The position numbers and the translations under genes were made by a program. Shown one piece after another: positions 11,935 through 23,836 of a stretch of DNA of 64,000 nucleotides (positions are counted from its first letter, which is position 1; each line of letters begins with the position of its first letter). The DNA comes from Amphirosellinia nigrospora (taxonomy: Eukaryota; Ascomycota; Sordariomycetes; Xylariales; Xylariaceae). Where the stretch lies: contig SCHM01000002.1 in NCBI GenBank assembly GCA_004123355.1, positions 11,443,569 to 11,507,568 of the forward strand, given 5' to 3'. Under the pieces are notes generated by a model that saw nothing but the letters and a program-made list of their open reading frames with translations, did not search any database and had not been told where the DNA came from.

Positions 11935-13270
11935 ATGAGGAGCGCCGAGGAGGAGCTGAAGGTACATACAACTGCTTACTAATCCACCCCCTTACTCTTA
12001 TCCAATGTGTGTCATTCTCACCACTAAAGCGTCACAGCGTCGTCGGAGCGCGGCGCAGTCCCAGGCGCGGTTCCGGAAGCGCCAGGCCCAGGCGTCGCGG
12101 AGACGCAGGTGGAAAATGAAAGGATGAAGGCCGCCATCGCGGATATCGTTAAGCGGCGGCTGGTGGCGGGCCTGACTTGCTCAACGCCATCCGCACCGCC
12201 GCAGAGGTGCGGACGTCGATGCGTCTGCGCTGGACGAGGAGAGCAGCACGACGCGGCTGTTCGTGCGAGGCGCGGCGCTGTTGTGCGCTCGCTACCCCAA
12301 GTGCCGGGGAACAGGACAACGTCGCCGGCAAATCGCGGTACATGGCGTTCTAGCTTAGCCAGCACATCACACTCATTAGGGCGTCTCAGCCCACGGCTAG
12401 ATTACGGGATCTGGGTCGACTCGGTAGGTACTTCATTGCTCGAGATATTCTCTGGTCTCAATTCCGCTCACGCGCACTGTTTCCCTTGCATGCTGATAAT
12501 CCACCCCCTCACTTCCCTAACTCATTAACATGTTCTACCTACCTAATCAAACGGATGGCTGATACCTCAAACTCCCACAGGGCGCGCGACAAAATTCTCA
12601 ACCCACCTCGAGATTTTGCCTTTCCTAGGCGAGGGGCGGTGGACGTTCGTGGGAGTTATACTGGGCTTGCGTAGATTACATGGTTTCACTATGCCGTATC
12701 GTGACGGCTCCTCACGCGCCGACTCCGTGGTTCATTGATCAGTCCTATAGCCCTACCGCGCGGGAGGCCGAGGACCGCGCGTTGGACTTGCTGCAGCACT
12801 CCCCACCCTTACGCAACCTGCGGCTGGCGCAGGCTCTCGGCGAGGCGGCGCGTGCGTATCGAGACACGGGGTGGATCCCAGGCGATAACCCCACCGTCAA
12901 GTGCGGCGAGGAGCAGGAGGATATCACCACTCTACTACGGAAGGAGATCGAGGCCGACTTTATGTCGCGCGGGCACGATCTGTCCGCTTGGATGACGATC
13001 CCCGAGCTCGAGGGGCATATGAGGCGACAGCTGGGCGCTGCCGCCTTCGAGAGGTTGGAGAGGGCGGCTGTCGCTGTAGCTATTACGAATGGTTCGGCGT
13101 TAAAAGCCACGGCTGACGGCGACGTGATGGCAGTTCGCGATGAGGAGGTGAGAGATATGACGCGCCTATTTATTAGGAACCTGGCGGAGAGCTATACGTG
13201 CTTCGGGGATGGGCCAAGGTGGAGGGCCGACCGTATCTCTGTGTTGTTTACGGGGAAGATGGCCGTGTGA
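11935..13270 (+). CDS. bZIP-type transcription factor with a conserved C-terminal domain (several frame breaks)
   Basis: Probable nuclear DNA-binding regulator. Exon 1 (from ATG 11935; true start uncertain) reads MRSAEEELK. An intron at 11962-12037 joins it to a basic region RRRSAAQSQARFRKRQAQ, a good fungal bZIP contact helix, followed by the zipper-like TQVENERMKAAIADIVK. Then come DLLNAIRTAAEV, VDASALDEESSTTRLFVRGA and SPRLDYGIWVD. After a probable intron (12424-12580) the large last exon runs YWACVDYMVSLCRIV to the TGA ending at 13270, with MTIPELEGHMRRQLG and AESYTCFGDGPRWRAD. As I recall, fungal bZIP proteins with this tail exist, so I read it as one gene. The frame must shift about six times (near 12093, 12153, 12209, 12304, 12619, 12652), almost always at a short G or C run. 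That favours assembly error over decay, though a pseudogene is possible. Confidence 0.55.
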
Positions 13271-13886
13271 GCTTCGTTTTGGGAGCCATGGATGTTTGTC
13301 GAACTTCGTCTGCTAAAGATACCATGACACTAGTGCGGAGCAGCATAACCCGCTCGTGGTTAAGGTGACGGTTTGAGCGTCTGAATTTTATTGTGCTAGC
13401 GTGATAGCAATTATGGTGACAGTTAAACGTACTGATTTCTATCTCTTCACGTTGGCCCATACTCTAGGTGGGTGTGGTCGCGTCGGTATTACTAGAGTTC
13501 GCGAGACGTGACTTGAGCATTAAACGTTGATGTGACCTGACTCATCTGAAATTTAGACTAGGTGCCAAGGCGACACGTCTCCTGACTCTTCTTCTGGCCT
13601 TGGGCTATGGTTAGTGTACTGTAAATTATGATCCTTAGTGCTAGGGCTTAGATATAAAGCTTGCAATGTTTATGGATCATGTCCAAGGCACTACAGCTTG
13701 CCAGTTGCGTGTTACAATTGCCCGGTTGGCGTATATACCTTTGACTCGTCGGCGCAAATCTACGTCTATATAGAGGAGAGTGTGAATATCAAGTGTAGTA
13801 CGCTGATGAAACGGGAAGAGTGTAGATATCACGGCCCAAAAAAATGACCAGGGTGATTTAGTTTTCGCTCGCATCGCATCGTAGTC
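13271..13886. other. Intergenic, convergent between bZIP gene and pth
   Basis: About 600 bases between the 3' ends of two converging genes. The small overlapping frames on both strands (13638-13874) look random; no RNA gene or repeat seen. Confidence 0.4.
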
Positions 13887-14480
13887 CTACTCCCATTCCT
13901 CTTGGAGCTCGCGCAAACAATTTACCACCTTCAGCCCGACTGGAGTGTCCATCGTTCTTTTCTCATGAGATGTCATCTTGCGTAGTACGTGTTCGGTTAC
14001 TACGGCAGAAGTCCGCTCGTCCGGACGACCTATGCCAACACTGATGCGCGCCCAGCGGTCGCAGGGATAGCGTTGAGAATCCAAGCTCTTCTTCACGCTC
14101 TTGACGCCGTTCTGGCCGCGGTGGCTGGCCTCCCACCGGCGTGTCTTGACAACGCCGAGGGCGGCCTCGAGCTCGTCGTGAACGAGGACTAGGGCCAGCT
14201 CAGAGGGTTCGAGCCCGTATCGTGACAGTGCTTCACGGTAGGCGCTGAGCACCCAGGGTCCGGAAACGTTCATCATGGTCGGGCTCTGGAGGAAGGTGTA
14301 CGGCGGCGCGGACGAGACTAGACATGACTTGTTGCCATAGCGCTCCGACGTGAACGGCGGCTGTGAGGGTGCGAGGGCTCTCTGGGCGGCTGCAAGGGCC
14401 CAGTGGCCCGCCGAGTGTAGGCAGTCGTAGAAGGGCGCCTGGTTGCCGAGACTGACGACTAAAAAACGAGGGGAGAGCAT
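13887..14480 (-). CDS. Peptidyl-tRNA hydrolase (Pth family), single exon
   Basis: A clean 197-residue frame from ATG 14480 to a TAG at 13887-13889. Enzymes of this family cleave the ester bond of peptidyl-tRNA released from stalled ribosomes, recycling tRNA. The family landmarks appear in order: LVVSLGN near the start (the Asn of LGN), HSAGHW with the presumed catalytic His (about residue 23), a YGNKSCLV strand, LQSPTMMNVSGPWV, VLVHDELE (catalytic-loop Asp) and the substrate-loop motif HRGQNGVKS, then ISVGIGRPD. Length is normal for the bacterial-type enzyme. No clear mitochondrial presequence precedes the core, so location is open. Neighbouring genes point away from it; no operon-like context. 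Confidence 0.9.
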   Translation of the reverse strand: MLSPRFLVVSLGNQAPFYDCLHSAGHWALAAAQRALAPSQPPFTSERYGNKSCLVSSAPPYTFLQSPTMMNVSGPWVLSAYREALSRYGLEPSELALVLVHDELEAALGVVKTRRWEASHRGQNGVKSVKKSLDSQRYPCDRWARISVGIGRPDERTSAVVTEHVLRKMTSHEKRTMDTPVGLKVVNCLRELQEEWE

Positions 14481-15161
14481 TGGACGGGTTGATATTTAGT
14501 TCATGAATAATTGCTATGGTACATCATGTCGGGTGTTATGAAAGAGACTGACATGTGCTGTGTTCTGAGCTTGAATATAAGAGAAAATAAACTGAATGGT
14601 ATTGGAGTAAATGATGGCCAGCTTGGGCGGATAGTTATCGATATTAGTTCCAAGGTGCTGGTACGAACTACCTACCCCAGAAGGTGGTTCAGCCACAACC
14701 ACAACCCGCAACCCGCACCCTGTAGCCTGTGACCTGTAACAAAGAATCCTGGCTTGTAGGTGTAACCTAGGCCACATAGGTTCTGCAGGCTACAGCATTC
14801 CCCTAGCGCAATCTTGGCTTCCGGGCGCAGCCCCTCGCTGACGTCGCTCTTTTTCTGTAGTCCGTTCAAGAAGCCAAGCCACACAGCATTGCAATTCGTC
14901 AAGCCAACTGCTCGTCCCACCAACCAACTCTCTAACTCTCAACTCTGAACTCTATCACAACTGCGCCGCTCAATATCCATACAATTCTACTTGTAGGCTT
15001 TACAAGTTTCATTTGTTTCGACGACAGCTTTCTGTAACATCGACCCAACCTTCTTTGGCGCATCCACATTCACACTTCTCGAACGAGCATCGAATAACGA
15101 CGATACCCCTAGCAGTCCGTCACGTATACCATAGACCGACGCGCGCTACAACACCGCAACC
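14481..15161. other. Shared upstream region of pth and rvs161
   Basis: A 680-base divergent spacer holding both promoters. Pyrimidine-rich, A/C-rich sequence just before 15162 fits a fungal 5' UTR. A short tandem ACCCGCA/ACCTGTA-like stretch lies near 14700-14740. No protein frame is credible. Confidence 0.45.
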
Positions 15162-16195
15162 ATGTCGTGGGCAGGTACGACAACAAATAGCTCTATCACA
15201 GTAGTGAGGTGGCTCCAAGGGAATATGTCGTGCTAATGGAACTTCCAGGTCAGGGTTCAAGAAGAATGTCAACCGTGCGACGACGCAGGTCATGATGAAG
15301 ACCGGCCATGTCGAGAAGACGAACGACCGCGACTACGAAGTCGAGGAGAGACGTTTCCGCACCATGGAGGCCGCCGCCCTGCGCCTACAAAAGGAGGCGA
15401 GAGGATATCTAGATTCATTGCGAGGTAACACACTGCTGCTTGCGCTACGCTGTCTGCCACGCACACGCGACTGACGAGTGGCAGCCATGACGGCCTCGCA
15501 GATGCGTATAGCCGAGACGATAGATGCATTTTACGGTGAATCCGGCGCGAAAGATGGTGTTAGCAGGAGTTACAAGCAAGCTGTGGAAGATTTAGATGCC
15601 GAGACTATCAAAGCATTAGACGGGCCCTACAGGTATTACACGTACATCATGACATGAAACAACACAGATACTAACGAGTCCCAGAACAACCGTATTAGAA
15701 CCTATCAGCCGCTTCTGTGCTTACTTCCCCGACGTAAACGAGTGTATGCAACAGAACCCGCCCTGAGCCCCATGAAACATTGACCTTACACCGTATCCAG
15801 GTATTAAGAAGCGCGGGCACAAACTCCTAGACTACGACGCGCTGCGCGCCAAAGTAAAGAAGTTGGCAGAGAAGCCCGACAAGGACGTGACGAAGCTGCC
15901 GCGCACCGAAAAGGAGATGGAGATGGCCAAGACGGCGTACGAGCAGCTCAACGACCAGCTATCGAGTGAGCTACCCCAACTCATTGACATGCGGGTGCCC
16001 TACCTCGACCCGAGTTTCGAGGCCCTCGTCAAGATCCAACTTCGGTTCTGCGCCGAGGCCTACAGCCGCATGGCCCAGGTCCAGCAGTACCTCGACGCCG
16101 ATACCCGCGACCAGTACGCCGAAGGCCACCTCGATCAACGCGTCGAGCAGGTCTTACAAGAGATTCGGGAGCTGAGTATCAGTGGCACCGTCTAG
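15162..16195 (+). CDS. rvs161: BAR-domain protein Rvs161 (amphiphysin/endophilin type)
   Basis: Five exons: 15162-15174, 15254-15424, 15485-15632, 15685-15743 and 15801-16195 (stop TAG), all with GT-AG introns of 52-79 nt, giving 261 residues, about the size of yeast Rvs161 (265). The product starts MSWAGFKKNVNRATTQVMMK, the recognisable amphipathic start of Rvs161/Hob3 proteins, and continues as BAR coiled helices (RDYEVEERRFRTMEAAALRL, LEPISRFCAYFPDVNECIKK, YLDPSFEALVKIQLRF). There is no SH3 domain, as expected for Rvs161 in contrast to Rvs167, with which it pairs to shape endocytic membrane necks and act in cortical actin organisation. All exons stay in frame, so this gene appears free of the one-base errors seen elsewhere. 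The first exon is only 13 nt. Confidence 0.93.
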
Positions 16196-17273
16196 ATCTA
16201 GTCTCCAGACTAGGTTTTGATTTCACTTCACTTAAATACGCAGTGGCAGGTGGCGGGTTAGGTTGGGTTTTACTGGTATTTAGGAGTTCTGAGGTTTCTT
16301 TGTCAAGGAGCGGGATGGGAAAGAGGTGGACTTCGTTTCGTATTGCGTGTTACCCTCCCTGTTATGGTGTTTTCTTGCATGCATTCGACGACGTAAAAGA
16401 AGTGTTTCCACGGGTAATGGTAGATACCATACGTACAAATGAGGCTATGACAGATGCAGGAATAGAAGAAACGGCACTCCGTATATTTCCGAAGATGACA
16501 GCATAAATGCAGCGGAAGTGGAAAAATTGCAAGTGTTATGGGATGTCATCGATACACAAATGAATGAGACACCAACTAGATCATAATGTTGCAGGACGGC
16601 GACCTACTAACTGACTACTACCTACTCTCAGGAACCACTACCGTGAAGATCTACAGGCACAAAGATCAGCAATATCCCTCATACATACATACCGAGGTGT
16701 GCTAGATCCATAGGTACATATGTAGATCGGAGTCTACCGAAAACCAACCAGAACCCACCCACATTGCAAAGCAGATAAAGACATGCTCCAGGTTTTTTTC
16801 TTCTTAATATCGACACATCGGAGATATACCGGTATTCTAATTTCTCCCGCCTTTCCCTCTACTTAGGTACGTATGCCGGCCCGTTTAACCGTCTCCGCGT
16901 CAAGAACGCCGGGGAACTACCCATCCCATTACCCCTTATCTCGCGTACCCCGCAATCTGGGGATATAATGTATTCTGGGGGCGTAATCTGGGGTGCAGGG
17001 GTTGGGTGAAATACGCGTAAATACAAACATCTGTACATAGCTAGACACATACCTACTCGGCATCAATACCTACTGCGTGTATGTTTACGATAGAGATAGT
17101 AATCGGACCGACTAAGCCCAAGAGATCTGATACTACGAGTTGAGATACTTTCTAAGATAGGATATGCAGGTAGATACTTTTTCGCATCCGTCATTCATGA
17201 TCAATTTTGGTAAGTCGTCGTCGCTGTATATACACGTATATAGTGAGTACCCCCATTAGTGAGTTTCAATTCA
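16196..17273. other. Intergenic, no gene seen
   Basis: About 1.1 kb between the 3' ends of rvs161 and the lactonase gene. The 87-codon frame at 16243-16506 (+) lies in the rvs161 3' region and has no recognisable motif. ACCTA/TAGGTA words recur around 16610-17160. Confidence 0.4.
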
Positions 17274-18667
17274 CTACTCGACCCAGATAACAGCACTGAG
17301 CCCGTCCTCCTCTTGCTCGCGACCGGGCGTGGCGACCTTGACGTCTGCGACGAGGTCGCCCAACTTGCCCGTGGCGGGATCGCGCTTGATGATGGCGACA
17401 TTACTGCTCGTTTGCCCACCCACGGCGACAAGGTCGCCCGCGTTGTTGATCTGGAAGGTACGCGGAAACCACGCGTGCGCGTTCGTCGCTTCGACGAAGG
17501 ATATTGCGCCCGTGGCGGCGTCAATTGCGTACTAGATGGAGGAATTCATAATTAGATTTTTCCTCCCAAAGTAAAGCGTGAGTTTTGGAGGTTTCCGAAG
17601 ATTTTAGGTCTTATCTATTTAACCCCCCTGATGAAGGTAGGTGACTTGAGACTTTGTTGATAGAGAAAATTGAAAAGATGAGACTCCCTTACCGTGGCGA
17701 GCGAGTCCTGTTGTGCGCCGAAGGTCTGGTCCGCGCGGTTCGCCGCATACACAAAGTTTCCTTTAACGTGGACCTCGGCGGCCTTGGAGCCTGCGGCCAG
17801 TGCTTTGTCGGCTGTGTACGTCGGCAAGGTCTGCGTTCGCTTCAGCGACAGACACTTTCCCTCGGGATATGACGTGCTCCAGGCCGTGACTGAGTTGCCG
17901 AGCTCATTCACGGTGTATAGCATCTGGCCCTCCGTCGAGTTACTCTTGGGCGCCCAGAAAGTGGCGTGGCGCGGCCCGTCACCGGGTGCTGCCTCGCCTG
18001 GGGGCAGGCTACTAATTGCCCGCTTGAAGGGTTGATGCTGAAGATGCGGATCAGGTCGGCGCCGAGGTCCGGCACGAGGAGGAACCTCCCCGTCGGATCA
18101 ACGTGGGCAGCGTGTGGGTGAGGCGCGTTCTGTCGCGGGTTTGGGCCGGGCGCCGTCATGTTGAATTTGAACTGCTGCAGCACCTGGCCGCCCGCCTGGA
18201 AGGCAGAGCGTAGGTGGTGAGGGTAGACGGGTCACTGTGGGCATTGTGAGTGAGTCGTGAAGCTTAACCTATCGAGTAGAGGATGTTAAATGAATGGCAT
18301 ACTATTCCACTGTAGCGAAGAACTTCGCGTTGGCATAAGGTGTGCCGTGTACGCTAGCACCCAATGAGCTGAGTTTGCCTGTCTGTGTAAGAGAGCCGTT
18401 TGCACCGACGGTGAAGGAGGCGAGGACACCACTGCCAAACCAGTCCTCGTCAACCGTGTAGACGGTCTTGGCGCCGCCGCTTGTGTCGAGACCCAACCAT
18501 GCAGGGAGAGTACCAGCACCAGCAGTAGACGGACCGACAGTTAGAGTGCTGTTGTTGAACGAGAGGGAGTAGATCTTGCCCGTATAGTGCGACGCCAGCA
18601 AGTTGACGCCGAGCACGTGGGCCGGTAGGCTAAGCAGTGCCGGGACGATGAAATTCAGCAGCGGCAT
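17274..18667 (-). CDS. Secreted lactonase, seven-bladed beta-propeller (carboxymuconate cyclase-like)
   Basis: Three exons on the minus strand: 18667-18303, 18195-17693 and 17531-17274 (stop TAG). The product (about 375 residues) starts with a signal peptide, MPLLNFIVPALLSLPAHVLG, followed by blades typical of the 6-phosphogluconolactonase / 3-carboxy-cis,cis-muconate cyclase family: LLASHYTGKIYSLSF, NAPHPHAAHVDPTGRFLLVP (the conserved HPHAAHVD blade with following PDLGADLIRIF), YTVNELGNSVTAW, AHAWFPRTFQINNAGDLVAV and a terminal DGLSAVIWVE. Family members open or form lactones; in fungi the secreted forms have unknown substrates. Two one-base deficits disturb the frame: in the C run near 17999-18002 and at the end of exon 1 near 18303. 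Because all blades are present I treat it as a working gene with sequence errors. Confidence 0.8.
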
Positions 18668-20310
18668 TTTGAAATCCCTATCTTGCTGCCAAGAAGAAGA
18701 AGAGCCTCGATAGCGGGAGAGAAAAAAAGAAAGAATTGTCAGAGGATGGTGGGCTGGGTGAGGCGACACCTAGACTTACATGTGTCAGGTCACTCCATCA
18801 CGACTTCGGAGTGTTTGGGTGCGCAACATGCACTCTAGACTTCTTTCAGCTTTAGAATAAACAGTATTCGGCCCCTTCCGGTCGATCATCAGCATCGTGG
18901 GAGGAGCGTCAGTCTCAGAGGTTGTTTCAGTGTTGGGCAGATCGTTTGGGTTGGTTCCGCGAGCGCAAAATGGCAATTTCTCGGAATGGCTTTCCGATTG
19001 TGCCCCGTATCGTCGGATGGGTGGAAACATGGTCTCGAAATTGGAGGCTGACCACAGGCCAATGCAACTGGGCTGTCATCGCGCATTCACCCGCGGCTGA
19101 ATTGGGGAGGGTCCGGTGCGCTGGTAATGCGGGGACGACTATAACGGTAGTATTTTCATATATGCTACAAACTCGATATATTTCAGACTTATCTCAGTGT
19201 AGAGAGGTATTGCCACCTCGCTGTTGATACGCGACTGCTAGTCTATGCGCTTCATGTCACCTAGATGATGAGGTGAATGTCGCGTATAGTGCTGACGCCG
19301 GAATTGCGTCTAAATAGCCGTGGTGTAATATCAGTAGGTCCCCCGGTAATTTCCCACATAAATGAATCCCAGAGATTGCTGGCATATACGTGTTGGCGGG
19401 GCAAGGCTACATGATATGGCGATCTCAGCTCGGTGTTACAGAGCCGGGTAATTTGCTTCTGTGGTGTTGGGATTGGCGTCTACGGCTTTCGCAGGCCATC
19501 GAACCGCCGTCAGCGAACTACTTTCTTGTCAACCAAGATCCCAAGCAACCAGACTAGGCATAAGTCAGGTAGTATACTTGATCGGAGGAAATGAAGGAAT
19601 AGTGGTAGGATGGTCTAGGCTACCTAACCCTGCCATGGAACAAATACCGCCAAACAAACGGCGAAGGGCGTAGTGCTACAAATGTAACCACGACCATCTA
19701 CCGAAACAGCATATCAAATCCAACCCTACTGACATTATGCATATCTCAAAGCCTCGTGATGTCGCAGAATTGCCGCGCAGATCAGGTTCGAGCAACTATT
19801 GAAGCGTCTAGATAGACGCGCGCATACGACTGCCGACGAAGTCCTCGGCGTATAGGCTGTATGCCAAGTTATGGAACCACAAACCCGATCACAGGTTAGC
19901 CAACGTATGGCAAAAATAATCGCTGGTCGAGTGAGATCGGGACATACTTCCCACGCCTGACTATCCATGCGACATTTTAGGGCCTAATCTACGGACCCCC
20001 ACGGGACGAATGGTAGGCGGTAAAATAATTCCCGTAACTGACCGTCAAGGCCGACTGGATATTAACTAATCGGATCATTTTACCGTGGGAAGCGCTACGC
20101 GCTCATCTATGCTTTGTTGAGTATGGCCACCCTCTGACGACTTACATTTAGTCCGTCGAGAAAATCGTGCGATGTAGCTCATAGTGTCCAAGAGGCCAGA
20201 CGGTCAGCGACTTGTTGTATAGCCACGCAAGACTTCAAAAGGAGCCTGCCCCGAACATTGAGGAACGTCGTCGTGACAACTAACCCAGGCAACACTCGAA
20301 GGCTACCAAG
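18668..20310. other. Intergenic, no gene seen
   Basis: 1.6 kb separating the divergent lactonase and AA7 oxidase genes, holding both promoters. Overlapping short frames on both strands at 18785-19227 look like chance. A small inverted pair (GGTAAAATAATTCCC near 20018, TCATTTTACCGTGGGA near 20078) is present but weak. Confidence 0.4.
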
Positions 20311-21886
20311 ATGCGAACGGTAATTTTTGGTTTGGGGCTCCTTGCTGGGCTGTCGCGCGCGGCCGCGCTGAATAAGCGTGCTGTTCTAGCAGACTGTCTA
20401 GCGGAGGCGGGGACCATCGTTGACCAGGTTGACTCAAAAGACTGGGAGATGGATACGAGACCGTTTAATTCTCTGTTGGCTTATAAACCTGACGTAGTCG
20501 CTGTACCTACGACAACAGAACAAATCCAGAGTGCCGTCGTGTGTGGCGCTAAATCGGGTATAAGGTGACGCCAAAGTGTGGTGGTCATAGTTACGGATCA
20601 TATGGGTTAGGAGGCGAGGACGGCCATCTTGTTCTGCAGCTAGACCGGATGTTCGCTGTTAAGCTGGATACCAAGACGAATATTGCCACAGCAGAGCCGG
20701 GCACACGTTTGGGGCATCTCGCAGTAGAACTTTGGGCCCAGGGAAAACGCGCCATATCGCATGGCACTTGTCCAGGGTATGTGACAACATTTCTGAGACC
20801 GATTAAGGCTGACAGCCATCCAGTGTCGGCATCGCAGGCCACGCTCTCCATGGCGGCTTCGGGTTGAGCTCACACACTCATGGACTCGCGCTTGATTGGA
20901 TAGTCGGTTTGAACATCGTGTTAGCAAATGGAACTCTCGTTCACGCATCAGCAACGGAGAATCCAGACCTCTTCTGGGGTATGCTCGGCGCCGGGTCAAA
21001 CTTCGGCGTGGTCACATCGTTTGAGCTCAATACATTTGCGCCTCCAGCAAACCTGACGTGGTTTGTTGCCAATCTACCATTGAAGAAAGAGGGCTCAGTG
21101 GCCGCATTGGAAGCACTCGAGGACTACACCCTGAACACCATGCCGGCCGAACTAAACATGCGGGTTATGGGAACGCAACGAATGACTCAATTGGAGGGCA
21201 TGTTCCACGGCAACAAGACTCAACTTCAGGATGCGCTCGCGCCACTCTTGAATAAGACTGGAGGGTCTCTTGTTGCAACGGGTACAACCGACTGGCCGGG
21301 GAGCCTACAGCACTTCGCGACAATGAGCCTGAACCAGACACACCCACACAACGAGGTTTGTCCTTGATGATTTGCACAATCGAAAGGCACTGCTGACAAG
21401 ACCCTACAGCAAGAGACATTTTACGGCAAGAGCTTGGAGCTCAAGGGGCTAAGCGGAGCGGCGGCCCAAGATTTCGTCGACTATTGGTTTGACAATGCGA
21501 AGAATGTGTCGGGCGCCTGGTATTTCCAGCTCGATCTGCAGGGAGGCAAGAATTCGGCCGTGTGGAATGCGGATCATGAGGTGTCCTCGTATGCGCATCG
21601 CGACAAGCTGTACATATTACAGTTCTTCTTCCGGTCGACGGCGGAAACGGTGCCTGCAGAAGCCATCAAGCTCGTGGATGAGTGGACAGCGGCGACGATG
21701 CAATCTATCCCGAGGTCAGAATTGGGCATGTACATCAACTACCCAGATCTCTCATTGAACCGGACAGCGGCCCACGAGATGTATTGGGGCAAGAGCATGC
21801 CAAAGCTCCAGCAACTGAAGACACAAATCGACCCCCAAGAGCTGTTCTACTCCCCAATTGCAATCCAGCCAGGGACTGCAGCATGA
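20311..21886 (+). CDS. Secreted FAD-linked oligosaccharide oxidase (AA7, berberine-bridge type)
   Basis: Three exons: 20311-20776, 20824-21355 and 21410-21886 (stop TGA), about 491 residues. A signal peptide ([19 protein letters not shown]) precedes the PCMH-type FAD domain. Both residues of the bicovalent FAD link can be seen: the His of [14 protein letters not shown] and the Cys of HGTCPGVGIAGH, the second created exactly by splicing across the 47-nt intron. Then come [39 protein letters not shown] and a C-terminal BBE segment ([26 protein letters not shown]). Relatives oxidise the reducing end of gluco- or chito-oligosaccharides to lactones with release of H2O2; substrate cannot be told here. 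One base is missing at a GG run near 20564 (GIR / VTPKCGG); otherwise complete. Confidence 0.87.
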
Positions 21887-22346
21887 GGTGTACATGAGAG
21901 TGCCGAGTTGACGGAGCTGGATACACGCGGCCGGGTGCTACAACCCATGCTGGCTTCCATTCGCATAATGTTGTTTAGCATATAATGATAGTGTAGAGGA
22001 TACTACTACCTTGCGGGAAAGTAAATGCATACCTGTTTACTTGCTTACTTGTTCACTTGTAACCGCGTATTGTAGCAGTTTTATGGGAGAAATAAGCACA
22101 CTGGCACGAACTTCGGCGATAAATGAAATGAGCTCAGGTCCAGCTGCCCTGGCTTGGGTTAGCGGCCCGGCAGACAACACCCACACCTGCCAAGACTCTG
22201 GTCTGAGCTGGGGATAATACTTAGGAGGTTGAACCTAGTCTCAGCTGTTTCATGATATACAACGCGGTATGTTCATTTCCCGCCTTTTGAAGTATCGTGA
22301 TCTCCAAGACAAAAGTGTGCGATCAATACCTCCAAAATCATCATAA
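21887..22346. other. Intergenic between AA7 oxidase and PLD-like gene
   Basis: 460 bases, presumably oxidase 3' UTR and the promoter of the next gene. A CTTGCTTACTTGTTCACTTGT repeat-like run lies near 22035-22060. No gene. Confidence 0.4.
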
Positions 22347-23836
22347 ATGAGTTCCCTCAATCGTTTCCGGGGACCATGGATAGACGCCATCAAACGCCAT
22401 AGCTCTGCGTCCCCTGCCGACTTTCCCTCATCCTTGCTCGGAACCCGAGTCATTGGCCTCAATCTCCCGTCCCGTGTCGTTCGAGGTAGGCACAGGCGCG
22501 TCTATATATACTCAATCACTCCTTCCGGCAATACTCACAGCAAAACACGAAGTCATTCTAGTGACTTGCTTCTGGGCGCCTTCATCTACACTCACCGCGC
22601 TACGCGAGACGCTCGAGCGGCTGGCAAAACAACGTGAGGACCACATTCGCAGGCCAGATGGCGAGACTCTACCACCCTTGAACGTTTACATCTGTTTCTC
22701 ATCGCGGTCGCTCTTCCAAAAACTTTTCCATCCCTGGTCTAGAGATGGATACATATACCCCCTTCAAAATGGGTATCTATGCTAGGGCTCCCTGAGCCGC
22801 GGCTATTAGAAGCTGGTCTCATTAATCTCCAGGTCAAAAGCTTGTTCTTCTTGCCCTTTAGCGTGATGCACCCAAAATACCTTATTGTGGACCGCCAGAG
22901 AGCGTGGCTCCCGAGCTGCAACGTGTCGTGGGAGCCTTGGCTGGAGGGCTGTGTGGAAATCACCGGTGACGCTGTTGCCACCTTGTTTGGGTTCTACCGT
23001 AATGTCTGGGACCACCGTTTGGAAGTCAATGGTCAACCGCCAATCATGGATGGTCAGCGGCAGCAGGTCGATGGCACAGGGAGCCCTGGTAGAATTGGGC
23101 TGACTTCAATTCAAAGTCCGGCGAGCCACCACGTAAGACTACAGCCGGCTGACATAAAAACAATATTATTGCCTTCATCCCACCACCGCAATCCTCACTT
23201 TCGCCCCTTCCTTGGCAGCATTCTCCGCCTCCGCCCGCTACTCCTCTAAACTGTGCTGTCCTACGCCTCATCGCCATCGCCGAGAAGAAAATATACATAC
23301 AGACACCAAACCTAACATCAGCAGCTGTAGTTGATGCCTTACTAGAAGCTTTGGATCGAGGCGTCGAAGTAACCGTCGTCACAAGCAAAGGGATGATGAT
23401 TCTGGAACAGTTACTTACTGGCGGCACGACCACTGCGTGGTGCTTGCGATCTTTCACTAAGGCATATGAAAAACGTAAGAAACACTTCATACATTACACT
23501 GGAGCGAACCGCGATGAAGACTCTGGTGCTATACTTGATTTAGAGGCCCAACCGCCAAGACTGGGATCTTTAGAGATCTTTTATTTTCGCCCGCTTCTGG
23601 CGAATAGGGAACAACAAGTCCCAGAGGAGCCTATGCAGTCGCATCTGAAGCTGATGCTAGTCGACGATGAATATACTGTTCTCGGATCTGGCAATCTGGA
23701 TCGGGCGAGCTGGTTTACAAGTCAGGAACTCGGAATCCTATTCCACTCGAACGAGTTTGTTGCCAGTGTGAACGACACAGTTGGTCGAGCGCTGAGAGGG
23801 AGGCTCTCACTTCTCTTCAGTTCGAAGCATTTATGA
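22347..23836 (+). CDS. Phospholipase D-like protein with two HKD motifs (frame broken twice)
   Basis: Starts MSSLNRFRGPWIDAIKRHSS at 22347 and ends at a TGA at 23834-23836. Both catalytic signatures of the PLD superfamily are present: HPKYLIVD followed by SCN (about 22870-22925) and HLKLMLVD followed by GSGN (about 23640-23695). Conserved helices between them include ILTAKHEVILVTCFWAP and IAEKKIYIQTPNLTS. An intron at 23133-23218 joins SIQSPASHH to HSPPPPATPLN. The frame shifts near 22455 and at a C run at 22756-22760 (DGYIYP / PSKWVSMLG), each by one base. Members act on phosphodiester bonds of phospholipids or nucleic acids; the fungal group to which this belongs has no known substrate that I recall. 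No signal peptide, so probably intracellular. Both HKD motifs intact argues the gene is alive. Confidence 0.75.

Noticed and set aside
18887-19227. Pair of overlapping plus frames upstream of the lactonase
   Set aside because: Random-looking amino-acid composition; the region also has stops in both directions soon after.
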